Shown here in pieces: positions 1-6,161 of a stretch of 32,260 nucleotides of DNA (the stretch's first letter is position 1; the number at the start of each line of letters is the position of its first letter). A model generated the notes under the pieces. The model worked only from the letters and a program-made list of their open reading frames with translations, had not been told where the DNA came from and made no database searches. The DNA is from a virus. The DNA lies in the IMG/VR virus record IMGVR_UViG_3300017782_005977, positions 1 to 32,260 of that record; one strand, 5' to 3'. The position numbers were made by a program, and so were the translations under genes.

Positions 1-24
1 AAAGGCCCTACGGGGCCTTTTTTT
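1..24 (+). terminator. Rho-independent terminator at the left edge
   Basis: An 8-bp stem (AAAGGCCC at 1-8 with GGGCCTTT at 13-20) closes a TACG loop. In RNA this is C(UACG)G, a member of the very stable UNCG tetraloop class. A run of T follows directly (18-24). The T-run orientation says it ends a rightward transcript entering from outside the window. It could also act leftward if a T-run lies just beyond base 1, which cannot be seen. Confidence 0.9.
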
Positions 25-617
25 ATGACTGACAAGTCGTATAAGATCTTTTAGAAATATTTTTTTATTTTTATCCTGGCCGACCATGTAAATGTAGCAG
101 GCCTGTAATCTGCAGAACTGTGGTTAATGGCGACGTTATATTTTTGGGCAACAAAAGTAGGCGGGGCTTAAAAAGTTTGATGTATATGTATTGGGTGCGG
201 CTAAAAAAATTGCAGTAAAAAAATTTATGCTAAACGTATAGAAATCTGTAATAACACATGTTAAGCACAAAACAACTGCTATAACCAACATGCCCCGCGG
301 ACAAGCACTCTATTCAACCATCAAGCATAGTGAAGCACTGTGTGATCTCAGCAGTAGTGAACTATCAATCAGAATGTGATCAACGTGAAGCAGTGTGGAG
401 CACAGTGGTCTACAGGGTGGACTGTTGCAAAACAAATGGCGATAGCAAAGAGCTATTTGATTGTATCTGTCGCGGCGAGATACAACTCACTATGGTCAAC
501 TGTGGCACACTGTGGATCAACGTACCCACATGTATATAAAGGTCAACCACCAAGCACCAGTGCATAGTATAAAAATAAAGGATTCTAACTTATCGTGTTG
601 CATAGCAATATTTATTG
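25..617. other. Non-coding region with clustered CACAGTG/CACTGTG words
   Basis: No convincing gene is present. The short ORFs here are cysteine-rich, lack ribosome-binding sites and overlap each other. Base composition differs from the rest: 29 of 60 bases are G or C in 361-420, against 20 of 60 in a row of the giant structural gene (22681-22740). The palindromically related words CACTGTG and CACAGTG occur at 336, 401 and 508, and continue at 630 and 848. ATCAACGT occurs twice (near 379 and 516). The region may be a regulatory or replication-related intergenic region. Confidence 0.5.
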
Positions 618-860
618 TTAAAACTCAGCCACAGTGATATGGAATTCAGCACAGTTATGCAGTGACATCACATCAACAGTGCGTGTGTGTATAAATTCAT
701 CTAGACACTGCTGTGTGACGCTTAAAATAGGACTGCGACGCCAATCTTCTGTAGTGAACTGTTTGCTAGGGAACCAGTTTATATTACTGCTACACCCTGT
801 GAGTACAAGCATGGAGAGAACGGTGAATATGAGTCTATACTGTACAACACTGTGGAGCAT
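618..860 (-). CDS. Possible small lipoprotein (spanin-like?)
   Basis: This is a doubtful gene. The reading frame is open further upstream to 935, but from the ATG at 860 it gives 80 residues with a bacterial lipoprotein signal. A short n-region containing Arg is followed by the hydrophobic stretch LIFTVLSMLVL and the lipobox LTGC, so Cys23 would be the lipidated residue. The mature part would be about 58 residues and contains WFPSKQF and WRRSP. Small outer-membrane lipoproteins of this size are typical of phage outer spanins in lysis, but no inner spanin or lysis gene lies beside it. There is no clear Shine-Dalgarno, and the frame sits in a repeat-rich region that otherwise looks non-coding. 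A second start at 875 is possible. Confidence 0.35.
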   Translation of the reverse strand: MLHSVVQYRLIFTVLSMLVLTGCSSNINWFPSKQFTTEDWRRSPILSVTQQCLDEFIHTRTVDVMSLHNCAEFHITVAEF

Positions 861-924
861 AACGTTATTTAACATTCGACATGGTGGTGAATAGTGGCCC
901 ATAGTTAGAGTCCCTGCGAGAGCT

Positions 925-950
925 GGAAAATGCACGTAAGTGTATTTTCC
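925..950 (+). other. Perfect 11-bp hairpin with GUAA (GNRA) loop
   Basis: Bases 925-935 (GGAAAATGCAC) pair along their whole length with 940-950 (GTGTATTTTCC), including one G-U wobble, around loop GTAA (936-939). As + strand RNA this is a GNRA tetraloop hairpin. The minus transcript would carry an A-C mismatch instead, so the + strand is the likely RNA strand. No T-run follows, so it is not a standard terminator. It may be a processing site, a 3'-end protector or part of a small RNA. Confidence 0.55.
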
Positions 951-1060
951 TTTAGCGAGAAGGCAAAGCCGTATACAGAACTATAGTGCATTGTGCTAAC
1001 AGGTTTCTATACGTTGTAAAAAAGTCCCGCAAATACACAAAATATAAATTAACCGCCGCA

Positions 1061-1166
1061 CATACAAACTATGCAATATAACCGCCACATACAAAAATCG
1101 CTAATACAAACTGTGCAATATAAACACCCCTGCAAAAAAATTTTCGCATACAAAAGATGCAATATA
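1061..1166. repeat. Three 20-bp iteron-like direct repeats
   Basis: Copies start at 1061, 1103 and 1147 with consensus MATACAAAMKRTGCAATATA. Copies 1 and 2 match at 18 of 20 bases, and so do copies 1 and 3. Spacing is 42 and 44 bp, about four helical turns. Each copy is followed by a C-rich tract (ACCGCC, ACACCCC, GACCCCCC), and a half copy (CATACAAAAA) lies at 1088. They end 25 bp before the ATG at 1191. The arrangement fits operator sites or iterons. Confidence 0.7.
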
Positions 1167-1178
1167 TGACCCCCCGGC

Positions 1179-1190
1179 TTAAATACTATT
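1179..1190 (+). promoter_or_regulatory. Late-promoter-like TTAAATACTATT directly before ATG
   Basis: TTAAATA (1179-1185) resembles the T4 late box TATAAATA and lies exactly five bases before the ATG at 1191. If it sits at -13 to -6 as in T4, transcription would begin on the A of the start codon. The same 15 bases, TTAAATACTATTATG, recur on the minus strand at the radical SAM gene (4007-3993). Confidence 0.45.
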
Positions 1191-1514
1191 ATGGAACTGT
1201 TGATCAAAGCAATCATAGGCGGAATCGTTATTGCCACTGTTAGCACAGTGAGTGAACGTTATCCTACCATAGGTGCTTTTATGTTGGGCATACCTTTGGC
1301 CACATTTGCTTCATTTATATTCATGTACTATGCAGGAGTTGATGTAAACACATTTAAAACAGTCAGCATACACACAGTTTACTTTGTGTTGGTAAGTTTG
1401 TTGTTTTTTCCTGTGTTTGTATTGATGTTATCGCATTATGGATTTTGGTTATCAATGTTGTCCGGCACTGTCATATCCGGAACACTTATGTTAATATTAT
1501 TAAAGTTTTTGTAA
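1191..1514 (+). CDS. DUF3147-like small four-helix membrane protein
   Basis: This 107-residue, very hydrophobic protein probably sits in the inner membrane. Four membrane segments are visible, roughly residues 3-20, 26-48, 60-82 and 84-106. The opening (MELLIKAIIGGIVIA) and the ERYPTIGAFMLGIPLATFASF stretch after helix 1 resemble the DUF3147 family of small membrane proteins, whose function is unknown. It has no visible Shine-Dalgarno and begins right after a late-promoter-like box, so its mRNA may be leaderless. It stops 11 bases before the VOC-like gene on the same strand, and the two could be co-expressed, although the second gene has its own similar box. The family assignment is from memory of the pattern and is moderate. 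That it is a real membrane protein is fairly sure. Confidence 0.75.
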   Translation: MELLIKAIIGGIVIATVSTVSERYPTIGAFMLGIPLATFASFIFMYYAGVDVNTFKTVSIHTVYFVLVSLLFFPVFVLMLSHYGFWLSMLSGTVISGTLMLILLKFL

Positions 1515-1517
1515 ATA
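1511..1517 (+). promoter_or_regulatory. Late-promoter-like GTAAATA before VOC gene
   Basis: GTAAATACTG (1511-1520) overlaps the stop codon of the membrane protein gene and resembles the box before 1191. With T4 spacing the start would fall near 1523, giving about three leader bases before the ATG at 1526. No Shine-Dalgarno is visible. Confidence 0.3.
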
Positions 1518-1525
1518 CTGTTACA

Positions 1526-1939
1526 ATGAGCAACATATTTCATCTAGCAATACCAGGAGGCAATTTATCAATAACTGTGCCTTTCTATGTGGATGTGCTA
1601 GGATGTGCTTTAGGTCCAGCAGAAGAAGGTAGATATCAAGACATTGACTTTTGGGGCAACGAATTAACACTGCACGAAACAGCACCAAGAAACAGCAAAC
1701 ATGATCACCCTGAACGTGAACGACATGCAGTAGACATGGGCATTGTGTGTATACCTCACTTTGGTATACATTTACCTAGAGATGTGTTTGATGTAGTTAA
1801 AGCACGTATAGAACAAAACATCAACTATCTAGATCGTCCTTATGTGAGATACGAAGGCAAAGACACAGAACAAGAAACATTCTTTATTGAAGATCCTAAT
1901 TATAATGTGTTGGAAATTAAAACTCTAGTAAACGTTTAA
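1526..1939 (+). CDS. VOC superfamily (glyoxalase/bleomycin-resistance-like) protein
   Basis: A 137-residue single-domain member of the vicinal oxygen chelate superfamily. It opens with FHLAIPGGNLSITVPFYVDVLG, the usual first beta strand and helix. Then come DFWGNELTLHE, a second-half strand with PHFGIHL, and the terminal FFIEDPNYNVLEIK. The His of FHLAI, the His of FGIHL and the Glu of VLEIK are in the places where these enzymes bind a divalent metal, so it may be catalytic, but the substrate cannot be told. An in-frame upstream start at 1445 exists. I chose 1526 because the family begins there and the upstream residues lie inside the preceding gene. Its stop overlaps that of the opposing small gene by four bases. 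VOC proteins are rarely discussed in phages, and the role here is unknown. Confidence 0.85.
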   Translation: MSNIFHLAIPGGNLSITVPFYVDVLGCALGPAEEGRYQDIDFWGNELTLHETAPRNSKHDHPERERHAVDMGIVCIPHFGIHLPRDVFDVVKARIEQNINYLDRPYVRYEGKDTEQETFFIEDPNYNVLEIKTLVNV

Positions 1940-2103
1940 CAAGCAGGACAGTTTCTTATTTGATACAGCCAAAAAGGTTTAAGCTCTAAACCAAACAACA
2001 GATTATCACCATCTATCCATTGGCCAACTGCATAAGGAATTAATCCTACCAAAACAAATACTACTACAAGTGCTAGTGTTTTATTTTTGATGCCTAAGAT
2101 CAT
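1936..2103 (-). CDS. Small single-pass membrane protein
   Basis: A 55-residue protein with one clear membrane segment (about residues 9-28, rich in Val and Leu: LALVVVFVLVGLIPYAVG) after a short basic N-terminus. A tail of about 25 residues follows and ends in CPAC. A TTG start at 2121 would add six residues. I prefer the ATG at 2103. The gene overlaps the end of the upstream 72-residue gene by 23 bases, so the two are probably translated together. It meets the VOC gene end to end. Function unknown. Confidence 0.6.
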   Translation of the reverse strand: MILGIKNKTLALVVVFVLVGLIPYAVGQWIDGDNLLFGLELKPFWLYQIRNCPAC

Positions 2104-2299
2104 ATACAAACTCTTTGCCAATCATTTCGCAAGTCCAAACGTTACCACTATATTTTTTAAAAGTCATCTTTATAGAATTCTCTAATAGCATTTGGATATC
2201 ACCATTTGGAAGACGCTTCCATACTTCTGCTTCAGATGAAACTCCTGTATCTGTACATGTGATCGTAACCATTTCTAATTCGTTTTTACCAATATTCAT
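2081..2299 (-). CDS. Hypothetical small protein, 72 residues
   Basis: I do not recognise this protein. It has no membrane segment. It looks like a small soluble domain with alternating strand-like stretches (MVTITCTDTGVSS, EVWKRLPNGDIQMLLE, IKMTFKKYSGNVWTCEMIGKEFVYDL). Its gene follows a good sigma70-type promoter whose predicted start falls on the ATG itself. There is no Shine-Dalgarno, so it is a candidate leaderless gene. It overlaps the next small membrane protein gene by 23 bases. The + strand frame over the same bases has no such support. Confidence 0.7.
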   Translation of the reverse strand: MNIGKNELEMVTITCTDTGVSSEAEVWKRLPNGDIQMLLENSIKMTFKKYSGNVWTCEMIGKEFVYDLRHQK

Positions 2300-2305
2300 A
2301 GTGTT

Positions 2306-2333
2306 ATAATATACTATATTTTATATTTGTCAA
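2306..2333 (-). promoter_or_regulatory. Sigma70-type promoter, predicted leaderless
   Basis: On the minus strand a perfect -35 hexamer TTGACA (2333-2328) is followed after 16 bases by TATTAT (2311-2306), five of six to the -10 consensus. The normal initiation point, seven bases on, is 2299, the A of the ATG of the 72-residue gene. Confidence 0.65.
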
Positions 2334-2663
2334 CTATAATTGTTTCAACTTAAAATTAATACAATCAAACTTGTTTTGAAATGTAAACACTGCTTGTTGT
2401 CTTGTTGGCCATTTAGCACTAGGTTTCTTTTGTTGGAAGTACCAACCGTACTTGCTGTCACAGTTTTTATCACACCACTCAATGATTTTCATACTGATGT
2501 CTTTGGTTAGTTCTGCTTTGTATTTAAAAGATTGATTGTAGCCACAACCCTTGCGAATGAGTCCGTTATTTTCTAAACGACAATCATCGAACATCCAATC
2601 TTCCATCATTTGATTAATTATATTCTTTTTTATTTTTCTTTTTATAGGATATGTGCTAACCAT
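2334..2663 (-). CDS. Hypothetical phage protein, 109 residues
   Basis: A soluble protein with a Lys-rich N-terminus (YPIKRKIKKNIINQMMEDW), several Cys (CGYNQ, WCDKNCDSKYGWYF) and the ending FTFQNKFDCINFKLKQL. From memory, the GWYF centre and the 'F.NK.D...FKL' ending recur in small proteins of marine and T4-like phages that have no known function. A TTG at 2672 would extend it by three residues, and I chose the ATG at 2663. It follows the 36-residue gene by 12 bases and probably shares its transcript. The two Cys pairs could bind a metal, but this is not shown. Confidence 0.75.
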   Translation of the reverse strand: MVSTYPIKRKIKKNIINQMMEDWMFDDCRLENNGLIRKGCGYNQSFKYKAELTKDISMKIIEWCDKNCDSKYGWYFQQKKPSAKWPTRQQAVFTFQNKFDCINFKLKQL

Positions 2664-2675
2664 ACCTAACAATTA

Positions 2676-2786
2676 TTATCTGTAAATAAAAGGATCCTGC
2701 TTACGTAATTTTTTTATTTTCTTACGATAAGCTCTCCAAATTTTAAAGTCCATCCATTTACTTTTAAACCAATTAATTATAAACAT
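2676..2786 (-). CDS. 36-residue basic microprotein (ends DPFIYR)
   Basis: A 36-residue ORF, short enough for automated gene finders to miss. It encodes a strongly basic, aromatic helix-like peptide: MFIINWFKSKWMDFKIW, then AYRKKIKKLRKQDPFIYR. A strong Shine-Dalgarno (AAAGGA) precedes the ATG, and a late-type ATAAATA box lies further up. From memory, very short proteins with an '..KKKL..LRK.DPFIY' ending occur in many marine T4-like phages. The amphipathic basic helix suggests a nucleic-acid- or membrane-associated role, but that is a guess. It lies just downstream of the radical SAM gene and upstream of the 109-residue gene, all on the minus strand. Confidence 0.75.
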   Translation of the reverse strand: MFIINWFKSKWMDFKIWRAYRKKIKKLRKQDPFIYR

Positions 2787-2804
2787 GTTGTTTTTCCTTT
2801 TGTG

Positions 2805-3995
2805 TTATTTATTAATGTAAGCACGATATTCTGACACTTCTGCTAATTCTGGAAACGTATTTGAAAATGTTTCGTTTCTAAATTCATCTTTACGTCCAGT
2901 CCAACTAATAAATTTCATCCAATCATAATATCCATCTACATCTTGATTCATGTAATCAACAAATGTTTTTACATTTGGATTAGGATGATCTTTTAATCTT
3001 TCTGATATTCTTCTTTTGGCCACGTGCGGTAAACATTGTACATTATAATGATCAGGATAATGTAAACTGTTTAAGTAAACACCAAGCCCAAATTCTTCTG
3101 CCCATTTAAGAAATTCTGGAATGTAGTAAACATTGAATATGTTAATAGTGTGACAGATGCCAACTGTAAATTGTTTGCTCTGTTTGTCTTTGAATGCTTG
3201 TAATACTTCTAATGCTTTATTCCATTTAGCAGGATGTCTTTGGTATTCAAACTGATCACCTATACCATCTATTGAAAACTGTACATCAACAGATTTAAAG
3301 TGTGGCCATATATTTTCTAGTGCATCGTTTGGTAACTGTGTTCCGTTTGTGTTATAGTGAATGCCTATATTTTTTGAATAACCCTTTTCAACACAGAACT
3401 TCAGCAACTCAAATTGTTCTTTGATCATAAACGGTTCTCCACCAGTAAAGTCGATATACTCTAATGTTGGTAACAGTTGTTCTAGCTCTTGCCAAAATGT
3501 TTTATTTGTTTCAGGCCAGTTGTGTCTAACATGATTATGATCGTCATCGTTTTTATTATCTTCTTTATCATATTGCTGTTGTTCTGTGATCCATTTTGAA
3601 CTAGAATGTGTTCCACATATACGACATTTTAAATTGCAAATATTTCCAAGTTTTAAATCCAAATATTTTATCTCAGGATTTTCTATTATATCTTCTGTTA
3701 TGTGATGTTTGAATCTTGCATTGTCTCTAACACGTTTTGATGTTTTACCACTTGCTTCTTCTTTCCAACACCTTGTACAACCTTGTGGTTTTTTACCATC
3801 TAAGAATTCTTGTCTTAGATTTCTATAATATTCGCTGTGCCAAGCATCATCAAGAGTATTTGCTTTTAAATTAAACTCTTGCTTATTCTGATCAGTCATG
3901 TTAATATTATACATACAGCAAGGTTTTACTAGTCCAGCCGCACCGGATTCTAGTGATATCCAAGGTAGTATACAAAATGATTTAGGAACTTGCAT
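2805..3995 (-). CDS. N-terminal-twitch radical SAM protein (copy 1)
   Basis: A radical S-adenosylmethionine enzyme of about 396 residues. The N-terminal part carries FCILPW (Cys8), PCCM (Cys26, Cys27) and CTRC (Cys73, Cys76), the auxiliary Fe-S 'twitch/SPASM-like' region placed in front of the core. The core follows with CNLKC-x2-C (Cys120, 124, 127) for the 4Fe-4S cluster that cleaves SAM, and the FTGGEP motif for SAM binding. Known twitch enzymes such as BtrN oxidise carbohydrate-like substrates and SPASM enzymes modify peptides. The substrate here is unknown. The first ATG is at 4010, five codons upstream. I prefer 3995 because TTAAATACTATT lies directly before it, as at 1191, and the FCxLPW motif then begins near the terminus. 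It is divergent from sufE, with only 32 bases between the starts. A relative lies at 6919-8148. Confidence 0.9.
   Translation of the reverse strand: MQVPKSFCILPWISLESGAAGLVKPCCMYNINMTDQNKQEFNLKANTLDDAWHSEYYRNLRQEFLDGKKPQGCTRCWKEEASGKTSKRVRDNARFKHHITEDIIENPEIKYLDLKLGNICNLKCRICGTHSSSKWITEQQQYDKEDNKNDDDHNHVRHNWPETNKTFWQELEQLLPTLEYIDFTGGEPFMIKEQFELLKFCVEKGYSKNIGIHYNTNGTQLPNDALENIWPHFKSVDVQFSIDGIGDQFEYQRHPAKWNKALEVLQAFKDKQSKQFTVGICHTINIFNVYYIPEFLKWAEEFGLGVYLNSLHYPDHYNVQCLPHVAKRRISERLKDHPNPNVKTFVDYMNQDVDGYYDWMKFISWTGRKDEFRNETFSNTFPELAEVSEYRAYINK
2806..2812 (-). promoter_or_regulatory. Late-promoter-like ATAAATA, minus strand
   Basis: The box overlaps the stop codon of the radical SAM gene. With T4 spacing the start would be near 2800. 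That gives a 14-base leader which opens with the Shine-Dalgarno AAAGGA and runs to the ATG at 2786. Confidence 0.5.
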
Positions 3996-4007
3996 AATAG
4001 TATTTAA
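3996..4007 (-). promoter_or_regulatory. Late-promoter-like TTAAATACTATT before radical SAM ATG
   Basis: Read on the minus strand, TTAAATA (4007-4001) plus CTATT abuts the ATG at 3995. It is identical to the 12 bases before the gene at 1191. The predicted start is the A of the ATG. Confidence 0.45.
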
Positions 4008-4027
4008 CATAGCACAAAAAGGACAAA

Positions 4028-4438
4028 ATGTCTATACAAGAGAATTACACAAAATACAAAGAAGAACTAGAATTACTTACTGATAATATGGACAAATATC
4101 AGTATCTAATTGACCTTGGTTCTCAAAATAGTATGCCTAGCGAATATAGAATTGAAACTTTTATAGTACCAGGGTGTATGAGTCAAGTATGGTTAGTACC
4201 AAAATACGATAACAGTGTAATAACATTTATGGCAGATTCAGATGCTATGATTACAAAAGGTGTTGCTACAATGATTGCTAATATTTTTTCAAATGCAACT
4301 AAAGAAGACATTCAAAAAGTTAACATAGACGAGTTAATAATGGGATTACAATTGACTTCAATCCTCTCACCAAACAGACGTAACGGTGCTTACAATATGT
4401 TTGGTAAAGTAAAAGAATATGCCAACAAGTTATCTTAA
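4028..4438 (+). CDS. sufE: SufE-like sulfur acceptor for Fe-S cluster assembly
   Basis: A full-length SufE-family protein of 136 residues. In bacteria SufE takes persulfide sulfur from the cysteine desulfurase SufS and passes it to SufBCD. The acceptor Cys is Cys50 in FIVPGCMSQVWL, at the place of Cys51 in E. coli SufE. LIDLG (27-31), FMADSDAMITKG and LSPNRRNGAYNMF also match the family. A Shine-Dalgarno (AAAAAGGA) precedes the ATG. A weak sigma70-like promoter (TATACA 3969-3974, 18 bases, CATAAT 3993-3998) may lie inside the divergent gene. It overlaps the next gene by 20 bases and heads a four-gene + strand operon. Lying back to back with a radical SAM gene, it may help supply clusters to the two radical SAM enzymes here. 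That link is inferred, and no other suf gene is in the window. Confidence 0.92.
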   Translation: MSIQENYTKYKEELELLTDNMDKYQYLIDLGSQNSMPSEYRIETFIVPGCMSQVWLVPKYDNSVITFMADSDAMITKGVATMIANIFSNATKEDIQKVNIDELIMGLQLTSILSPNRRNGAYNMFGKVKEYANKLS

Positions 4439-5378
4439 GATTGCTTGTATTGGTTGTTCGTGGACACAAGCCATAAACACCACCAACGCAGAAAAAATTA
4501 AAGAAGTTGAAGGTAAGTCTTATCCTTTTTTATTATATCAAAAATTAAAAAATAGATATAAAAATATAAAAGTATATAACTGTGGCATTGGTGGGTCAAG
4601 CACAAAGATACACAAACATGTTTTTGAATATGTAAATAAAGTCATAAAGCCAGACATTGTTATACATCAAATTACTGATGTTGGACGAGCAGAAATTTTT
4701 AGCGGTGGTATAGAACTTAATCATGCTTTTGTTATGAAAAATAATACAACTGAAAAACCACTTAACAAATTATCAGATTATAAAAGATTAAAGATCGACT
4801 ATCAAAATGCTATTGATCCAAATTATTATTACATTGAATTTGATTACAAAAACTGGATAGCACTTCCTATACTTGATGGGCATAATCTCAAATTAGAATT
4901 TCCGTGGACAGCAATTAATCCATTTGCAAAACAACAAATCAATCCTGTAAAAAATACAAAAAGAAAAGATAATGAAAGTATTGATAATATCTATATAAAT
5001 TATTTTAAATCGCAAAACACATTAACGTTTCAACAATTTAAAAATATATGTTTGTATAAAAATCATGTCGAAAAACATTCGTTAGCCAACCAATTAGATT
5101 ATATTGCTGACATTGATTATATTTTAAATTCTAATAAACCTAAAAAGTTTTCTTTCTTTTGGCTTGACAGCTCTCAAAAAATATACAACTCAAACAAGTC
5201 TGCAAATAAACAAAAAGCATTTAACACAACAACCATAGAAACAGTTTTTAAAGAACAAGAAAAAGATATAAAAAAATATGCTATAGATACATATCTTCAT
5301 CTAGATGCTCACGGGCATGACATAGTTTCAGATTGGATCATTAACAACTTAGATTCTACAGGAATATTAAAAAAATGA
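4419..5378 (+). CDS. SGNH/GDSL-like protein, GCSWT type (tandem copy 1)
   Basis: A 319-residue SGNH-fold candidate. Block I is KIACIGCSWT, with the presumed nucleophile Ser14 in GCS instead of the usual GDS. The next motif, NCGIGGSST, supplies the conserved Gly, and IHQITD stands where the Asn block is expected. Near the end D290-x3-H294 followed by HGHD would provide the Asp-His pair. SGNH enzymes are esterases or O-acyl transferases or deacylases acting on lipids and sugars. The substrate is unknown. The start overlaps sufE by 20 bases and the end overlaps the next copy by four (ATGA), so translation is coupled. The nucleotide sequence of the GCSxT region is nearly repeated in the next gene, which points to tandem duplication. 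The middle (residues about 150-250) is AT-rich and diverged. Confidence 0.72.
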   Translation: MPTSYLKIACIGCSWTQAINTTNAEKIKEVEGKSYPFLLYQKLKNRYKNIKVYNCGIGGSSTKIHKHVFEYVNKVIKPDIVIHQITDVGRAEIFSGGIELNHAFVMKNNTTEKPLNKLSDYKRLKIDYQNAIDPNYYYIEFDYKNWIALPILDGHNLKLEFPWTAINPFAKQQINPVKNTKRKDNESIDNIYINYFKSQNTLTFQQFKNICLYKNHVEKHSLANQLDYIADIDYILNSNKPKKFSFFWLDSSQKIYNSNKSANKQKAFNTTTIETVFKEQEKDIKKYAIDTYLHLDAHGHDIVSDWIINNLDSTGILKK

Positions 5379-6160
5379 AAATTGCTTGTATTGGTTGTTC
5401 ATACACACAAGGAATAAAACTTGACGAACATAAATCATATCCACAGATATTATACGACATACTAAAAAAAGATATACCATCAGTGGAAGTATACAATTGT
5501 GGCATAGGTGGATCTAGTTCTAAAATACACAAAGTTATGTTTGAATGGGTTGAGAAAAAAATTAAACCAGACTTAATTGTATATCAAATTACTAACGATT
5601 GTCGTACACAAATAATACACGATAACGATATCGACACAGCATTTGAAACTAACAAACAACAACACAATTACTACACTGTTGACATACCAAACAACACATG
5701 GGCATGCCTACCATTGTATGCTTACTTAGGAACAGTGTTGCCAAAATCAATAGGATTTAAAAACTCAAACTCAGATGACCAAGCAATAAAAGATTTCTAT
5801 AAAAAATATATTGAATCAAAATCTATAATGACATATGAGCAATTTTTATCTATGTGCCTGTACAAATATCATTACGAAACAGCATCGCCTGTTAATTGGT
5901 TAGACTATATTGCTGACAACGATTTTATTTTTAAATACTGTAAAACAAAAATAATTCCTTTGTTTTGGGAAAAACAAACAGCAATTGATTACAATAAGTA
6001 TATGCAACACAACAAAAGACCAACTGTTGATATTACATGTGCTGAAGATATCTTTATAGAGCAAAACAAACGTATAGATGACTTTGCTTTAGATACACAA
6101 AGACATTTAAAAACACAAGGCAATGAAGTTATAGCACAGTGGATAAAAGGAAAAATATAA
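5375..6160 (+). CDS. SGNH/GDSL-like protein, GCSYT type (tandem copy 2)
   Basis: A 261-residue paralogue of the preceding gene. MKIACIGCSYTQG puts the presumed nucleophile at Ser9. NCGIGGSSSKIHK and KPDLIVYQITN repeat the second and third motifs of copy 1 closely. Near the end D240-x3-H244 followed by LKTQGN aligns with DTYLH of copy 1, so the Asp-His spacing is kept although the HGH is lost. It lies between two copies with a four-base overlap upstream and a single base downstream, so the three form one translational unit. It is about 58 residues shorter than copy 1, mostly through loss in the middle. Catalytic activity is likely but the substrate is unknown. Confidence 0.72.
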   Translation: MKIACIGCSYTQGIKLDEHKSYPQILYDILKKDIPSVEVYNCGIGGSSSKIHKVMFEWVEKKIKPDLIVYQITNDCRTQIIHDNDIDTAFETNKQQHNYYTVDIPNNTWACLPLYAYLGTVLPKSIGFKNSNSDDQAIKDFYKKYIESKSIMTYEQFLSMCLYKYHYETASPVNWLDYIADNDFIFKYCKTKIIPLFWEKQTAIDYNKYMQHNKRPTVDITCAEDIFIEQNKRIDDFALDTQRHLKTQGNEVIAQWIKGKI

Positions 6161-6161
6161 A

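Noticed and set aside
70-145. tRNA-like stretch (GTAGCAGGCCTGTAATCTGC followed by GTGGTTAA)
   Set aside because: It recalls an anticodon arm and T-arm, but the base before the anticodon is not T, no acceptor stem closes and the T-loop consensus is broken. At most it is a decayed relic.
330-567. Two overlapping + strand ORFs (69 and 63 residues)
   Set aside because: They are Cys- and Trp-rich without domain or hydrophobic pattern, have no Shine-Dalgarno, share the same bases in different frames, and consist largely of CACTGTG-type words.
634-894. + strand ORF opposite the possible lipoprotein
   Set aside because: No motif and no ribosome-binding site. The minus frame at least shows a lipoprotein signal.
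1131-1150. Weak inverted repeat TGCAAAA...TTTTCGCA
   Set aside because: Short, A/T-only core with a mismatch. It is not convincing as a hairpin or terminator.
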